A stretch of 7,450 bases of DNA from CAZGVV01 sp964529155 (GTDB lineage: Bacteria; Pseudomonadota; Alphaproteobacteria; Rickettsiales; SXRF01), in contig CAZGVV010000080.1 in the NCBI GenBank assembly GCA_964529155.1, positions 1 through 7,450 on the forward strand. The letters are read 5' to 3'. The notes below the pieces were generated by a model. It had not been told where the DNA came from, did not search any database, and worked only from the letters and a program-made list of their open reading frames with translations. The position numbers were made by a program, and so were the translations under genes. Shown here piece after piece: positions 4,509 to 7,450 of the stretch; position 1 is the first letter of the stretch, and each line of letters opens with the position of its first letter.

Positions 4509-6668
4509 ATGGACACCGCTGCCCTCCCCTCTGACTCCTTACTTGATGCGCTGAACGAAGCGCAACGCGCTGCCGTGGAAGCAATTGACGGCCCGGTGCT
4601 GGTGCTGGCCGGTGCAGGCACGGGAAAGACCCGGGTGCTTACCGCGCGCATTGCCCATATTTTGCGTACGCGCAGTGCTTTGCCGGGGGAAATTCTGGCG
4701 GTGACGTTTACCAATAAAGCAGCGCGGGAAATGTCGGCACGTGTGGGTCAACTCACCGGCGGCATGACGCCACAATGGATGGGCACGTTTCATTCCGTAT
4801 GCGCCAAGATTTTACGCCGCCATGCCGAACGCGTGGGGCTTAATTCCAGCTTCACCATTTTGGATGACGACGATCAGCTGCGGTTGATTAAAGCCATTTT
4901 GCAGGCCAAAAATATCGACGACAAAGCCATGCCCCCCAAAATGGTGCATGCGGTGATTCAGCAATGGAAAGACCAGGGGCTGACGCCCGACCGCATTTCC
5001 GGGCCGAAGGATAATGAAAAACTCTCCAGCCGGGGGGCGGAATTATACAGCGCGTATCAGGAGCGTTTGCGCGCGGTGAATGCGTGTGATTTTGGGGATT
5101 TGATTTTGCACACGCTGACCATTTTCACGCGTCATGAAGAGGTGCTGCAGGAATATGCGCGGCGCTTTCGGTATATTCTGGTGGATGAGTATCAGGACAC
5201 CAACGTATCGCAATATTTATGGCTGCGGCTGCTGGCGCTTGGGCATAAAAATATTTGCTGCGTGGGCGACGATGACCAATCTATTTACAGCTGGCGCGGC
5301 GCCGAAGTGGGCAATATTTTGCGCTTTGAGAAAGATTTTCCGGGTGCGAAAATCGTGCGGCTGGAATGTAATTACCGCTCGACCAAACATATTCTGGGTG
5401 CAGCCAGCGGTTTGATTGCCAACAACCAAGGGCGGCTGGGAAAAACGCTGTGGACACCTACGCCTGAGGGTGAAAAAGTGCGGGTGAAATCGGTATGGGA
5501 TGACCGCGAGGAAGCACGGTTTGTGTCAGAAGAAATCGAGGCATTGCAGCGCAATAAATTACCACTTTCCGAGATGGCGATCTTGGTGCGCGCTGGTTTC
5601 CAGACGCGGGCATTTGAAGAACGATTTTTGACCATGGGCATTGCCTACCGCGTGATTGGCGGCTTGCGGTTTTATGAGCGGGCGGAAATTCGTGATGCGG
5701 TGGCGTATTTACGCGTGCTTTCCACACCGGCCGATGATTTGGCATTTGAGCGTATTATTAACGTGCCCAAGCGCGGCATTGGCCAGGCGACGATGCAGCA
5801 GATTCATAATGCAGCGCGGAATTTTGGCGTACCACTTACCAGCGCCTGCGAGCATTTGCTGCGTAGTGGCGAGTTGAAGGGCAAACTTGGAAAAGCGATC
5901 AGCGAGTTGCTGGATGGCTTCACGCGGTGGCGAGCGGCACTTAAAACGGTGCCACTGTCCGAGTTGATCGACACCATGTTGGAAGAAAGCGGTTACCGCG
6001 AAATGTGGCGGCAGGATAAATCGCCGGAAGCAGCGGGACGTTTAGAAAACTTACGCGAATTGGTGCGGGCGATTGGTGAATTTGAAAGCATCGGCGCGTT
6101 TCTGGAACATGTGAGTTTGGTGACCGACAATCAAGCCGATAATACCGCGGATATGGTGAGCTTGATGACGTTGCATGCGGCCAAAGGGCTTGAATTTTCC
6201 GCCGTGTTTTTGCCGGGATGGGAAGAAGGATTATTTCCCCACCAACGCTCTATTGACGAGTCGGGCGCGAAGGGTTTGGAAGAAGAACGGCGGCTGGCCT
6301 ATGTGGGAATTACGCGCGCGCGACATAGCTTGACGATTATATATGCGGCAAATCGGCGGGTATATAATCAATGGCAATCGAGCATCGCCTCACGTTTTAT
6401 TGCAGAGTTGCCGGGGGAGCATATTGAGCGCTTATCGGGCGGGACGTATAGCAGCGGCATGTCCGCTACGGATATGCGCAAAGAAGTGGCGAGTATCATG
6501 AATTTAGCGCATACGCCAGCAGCGGTGGATATTCCTAAAGGGGCGCGCGTATTTCACCAGAAATTCGGTTATGGAATTGTGCGCGGTGGGCACGGTGATC
6601 ATTTAGAGATTATGTTCGATAAGGCCGGCGAGAAGAAGTTGATGGCGGGGTTTGTGGAGCGGGTTTAG
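4509..6668 (+). CDS. uvrD: UvrD/PcrA-family ATP-dependent 3'-5' DNA helicase
   Basis: A superfamily 1A helicase for nucleotide excision and mismatch repair and for clearing replication forks. The 719-residue product has all motifs in order: Q motif LNEAQRAAV, Walker A AGAGTGKT (34-41), motif Ia TNKAAREM, Walker B VDEYQDT (225-231), motif III GDDDQSIYSWRG (253-264), motif IV NYRST, motif V TLHAAKGLEF (554-563) and motif VI EEERRLAYVGITRAR (591-605), whose arginine contacts ATP. The last 44 residues (GARVFHQKFGYGIVRG onward) match the C-terminal Tudor-like domain that binds RNA polymerase in UvrD/PcrA. Length is normal (about 720). The frame is open to TTG 4473 and there is an ATG at 4500; I chose ATG 4509 because the distance to the Q motif fits the family. 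None has a clear ribosome binding site. pcrA is an equally fair name. Its TAG overlaps the stop of the convergent gene. Confidence 0.95.
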   Translation: MDTAALPSDSLLDALNEAQRAAVEAIDGPVLVLAGAGTGKTRVLTARIAHILRTRSALPGEILAVTFTNKAAREMSARVGQLTGGMTPQWMGTFHSVCAKILRRHAERVGLNSSFTILDDDDQLRLIKAILQAKNIDDKAMPPKMVHAVIQQWKDQGLTPDRISGPKDNEKLSSRGAELYSAYQERLRAVNACDFGDLILHTLTIFTRHEEVLQEYARRFRYILVDEYQDTNVSQYLWLRLLALGHKNICCVGDDDQSIYSWRGAEVGNILRFEKDFPGAKIVRLECNYRSTKHILGAASGLIANNQGRLGKTLWTPTPEGEKVRVKSVWDDREEARFVSEEIEALQRNKLPLSEMAILVRAGFQTRAFEERFLTMGIAYRVIGGLRFYERAEIRDAVAYLRVLSTPADDLAFERIINVPKRGIGQATMQQIHNAARNFGVPLTSACEHLLRSGELKGKLGKAISELLDGFTRWRAALKTVPLSELIDTMLEESGYREMWRQDKSPEAAGRLENLRELVRAIGEFESIGAFLEHVSLVTDNQADNTADMVSLMTLHAAKGLEFSAVFLPGWEEGLFPHQRSIDESGAKGLEEERRLAYVGITRARHSLTIIYAANRRVYNQWQSSIASRFIAELPGEHIERLSGGTYSSGMSATDMRKEVASIMNLAHTPAAVDIPKGARVFHQKFGYGIVRGGHGDHLEIMFDKAGEKKLMAGFVERV

Positions 6669-7267
6669 GGCGCGGAAGTAGAGGTGCTGGTGCTAGGAAG
6701 AGGTGTCGGTGCTGGTGGGGTAGAAACAGGTGTAGCTGGCGCTGAGGTGGGAGCGGTTAGGAGGGCGGGTTTTTTCCGGAAAAGTGGGGATTCTAAATGG
6801 TCGCCGGGTTTGATTTCCAAGGTTTCATAGGCCCCTCCCCGCAAATATACCACTGCCAATACGGGGGCGGTGGATGTAATGGACTCTTCCAAATTTGCCA
6901 TGATGAGTTTAGGCGCGATTTGCGTGATGGTACCGTATTCATCGATGAATAATACATCTACGGCTGCAAAATTTTGTGTATGCGAAAGCGTCACCGTAGT
7001 TGGTTCAGCGTAGGTGAGCATCACGGCGCGGTTGTCGCCGGGGGCAGAAAAATCGAACCATCCGGGTGCGCGCGCGGCGCTTTCGGCGTCACGGATTTCG
7101 GTGTCTAACACCAAGGGTGCGCTATCTGCTGCCGGATGTTGGTGGGTGAGTTCAAGCGAAGCACGGCTGAACAAGATGGGGTTTTGGGTGGCGTAAGCAG
7201 TAGTCACAAACAGCATTGCCGAGCATACGCTGTATATAATGCGCTTGGACAAAGCGCGATTACTCAT
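6665..7267 (-). CDS. exported DUF192-family protein, diverged paralogue with Pro/Thr/Ser-rich tail
   Basis: A 200-residue protein with a Sec signal peptide (basic start, hydrophobic core IIYSVCSAMLFVTTAYA, probable cleavage after Ala26). Residues about 50-158 are DUF192-like: VDVLFIDEYGTITQIAPK (103-120), then PVLAVVYLRGGAYETLEIKPGDHL (135-158), which match the family's LDMLFID...G.I..I and pv..VLEL.gG.....i..GD blocks. The earlier blocks are worn: the usual G-L-M-x-R becomes GWFDF and the W-M-K-N-T block becomes LSHTQNF. The tail (171-200) is almost only Ala, Pro, Thr and Ser. Start: GAGG lies 6 bases before the ATG, inside the upstream gene. It overlaps that DUF192 gene by 8 bp (TATGAGTAA), so the two should be translationally coupled, and it converges on the helicase gene with stops overlapping by 4 bp. 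DUF192 has no agreed biochemical function. Confidence 0.8.
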   Translation of the reverse strand: MSNRALSKRIIYSVCSAMLFVTTAYATQNPILFSRASLELTHQHPAADSAPLVLDTEIRDAESAARAPGWFDFSAPGDNRAVMLTYAEPTTVTLSHTQNFAAVDVLFIDEYGTITQIAPKLIMANLEESITSTAPVLAVVYLRGGAYETLEIKPGDHLESPLFRKKPALLTAPTSAPATPVSTPPAPTPLPSTSTSTSAP

Positions 7268-7450
7268 AGCTTACCTCATCACCCACCCGCAGATGCAAGC
7301 GTTTTGCCGTACCGCCGTTTAATTCCACCACGGCGGCCACCGGACCACCGGAAGGGATGATGGTTTCATCCTGCGGTTTTGCATTATAGGCGATGTTGAA
7401 AATTTTCTTGTCGGGACCGATGCAGAGCATATCGCGCGGGATCACCCCAT
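7260..7450 (-). CDS. DUF192-family protein, C-terminal part only (cut by window edge)
   Basis: The visible 62 complete codons plus part of another are the C-terminal part of a DUF192 protein: GVIPRDMLCIGPDKKI, then IIPSGGPVAAVVELNGG, then KRLHLRVGDEV. These match the canonical ip-L-D-M-L-F-I, S-x-G-P-v-x-x-V-L-E-L-N-G-G and GD blocks well, far better than the neighbour at 6665-7267. The frame runs off the window, so the start and any signal peptide lie beyond 7450; the GTG at 7445 is internal to the domain and not the start. Its TAA overlaps the first 8 bases of the downstream paralogue. Confidence 0.85.
   Translation of the reverse strand, partial: GVIPRDMLCIGPDKKIFNIAYNAKPQDETIIPSGGPVAAVVELNGGTAKRLHLRVGDEVSYE

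Noticed and set aside
4539..5745. Several ORFs in other frames within the helicase gene
   Set aside because: All are overlapped by the helicase frame with intact SF1 motifs and show no family features of their own.
7014..7360. Plus-strand ORFs over the DUF192 genes
   Set aside because: They are antisense shadows of frames with clear DUF192 blocks and a signal peptide.

Overview
The window looks like a stretch of alphaproteobacterial chromosome. The best evidence is the UvrD/PcrA-type helicase on the right, whose motif spellings (VDEYQDTN, GDDDQSIYSWRG, NILRFEKDFPGAK) are typical of that class, together with a stand-alone hisI and DUF192 genes. I cannot place it below class level from sequence alone.

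Left part (1-2330): visibly AT-rich and sparsely coded, with every credible gene on the minus strand. It holds a gene-poor stretch (1-536), two consecutive ORFs in one reading frame separated only by a single TAG (537-923 and 963-1340), a small ORF just before them (1348-1452), and a soluble M48-like HELGH metallopeptidase (1546-2109). This part reads as accessory DNA: unrecognised genes, weak ribosome binding sites, and signs of decay or recoding.

Middle (2339-3420): a minus-strand pair, made of a 47-residue small ORF and a secreted Gly/Asn/Thr-rich low-complexity protein, diverges from a plus-strand unit made of a 34-residue upstream ORF and hisI. The two units share a promoter region of about 50 bp. 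hisI encodes phosphoribosyl-AMP cyclohydrolase of histidine biosynthesis with all metal-binding residues present.

Right part (3478-7450): GC-richer and densely packed. It holds a 325-residue orphan protein and the helicase (both plus), then two DUF192-family genes on the minus strand. The first of these (6665-7267) is a divergent exported paralogue. The second (7260-window end) is cut by the window edge and starts outside it. The helicase and the divergent DUF192 gene converge with overlapping stop codons, and the two DUF192 genes overlap by 8 bp, so they are probably co-transcribed.

No rRNA, tRNA, insertion sequence or CRISPR array was recognised. The points most worth following are the TAG-split gene with a possible degenerate kinase-like signature, the diverged tandem DUF192 pair, and the small ORFs around the hisI divergent promoter.
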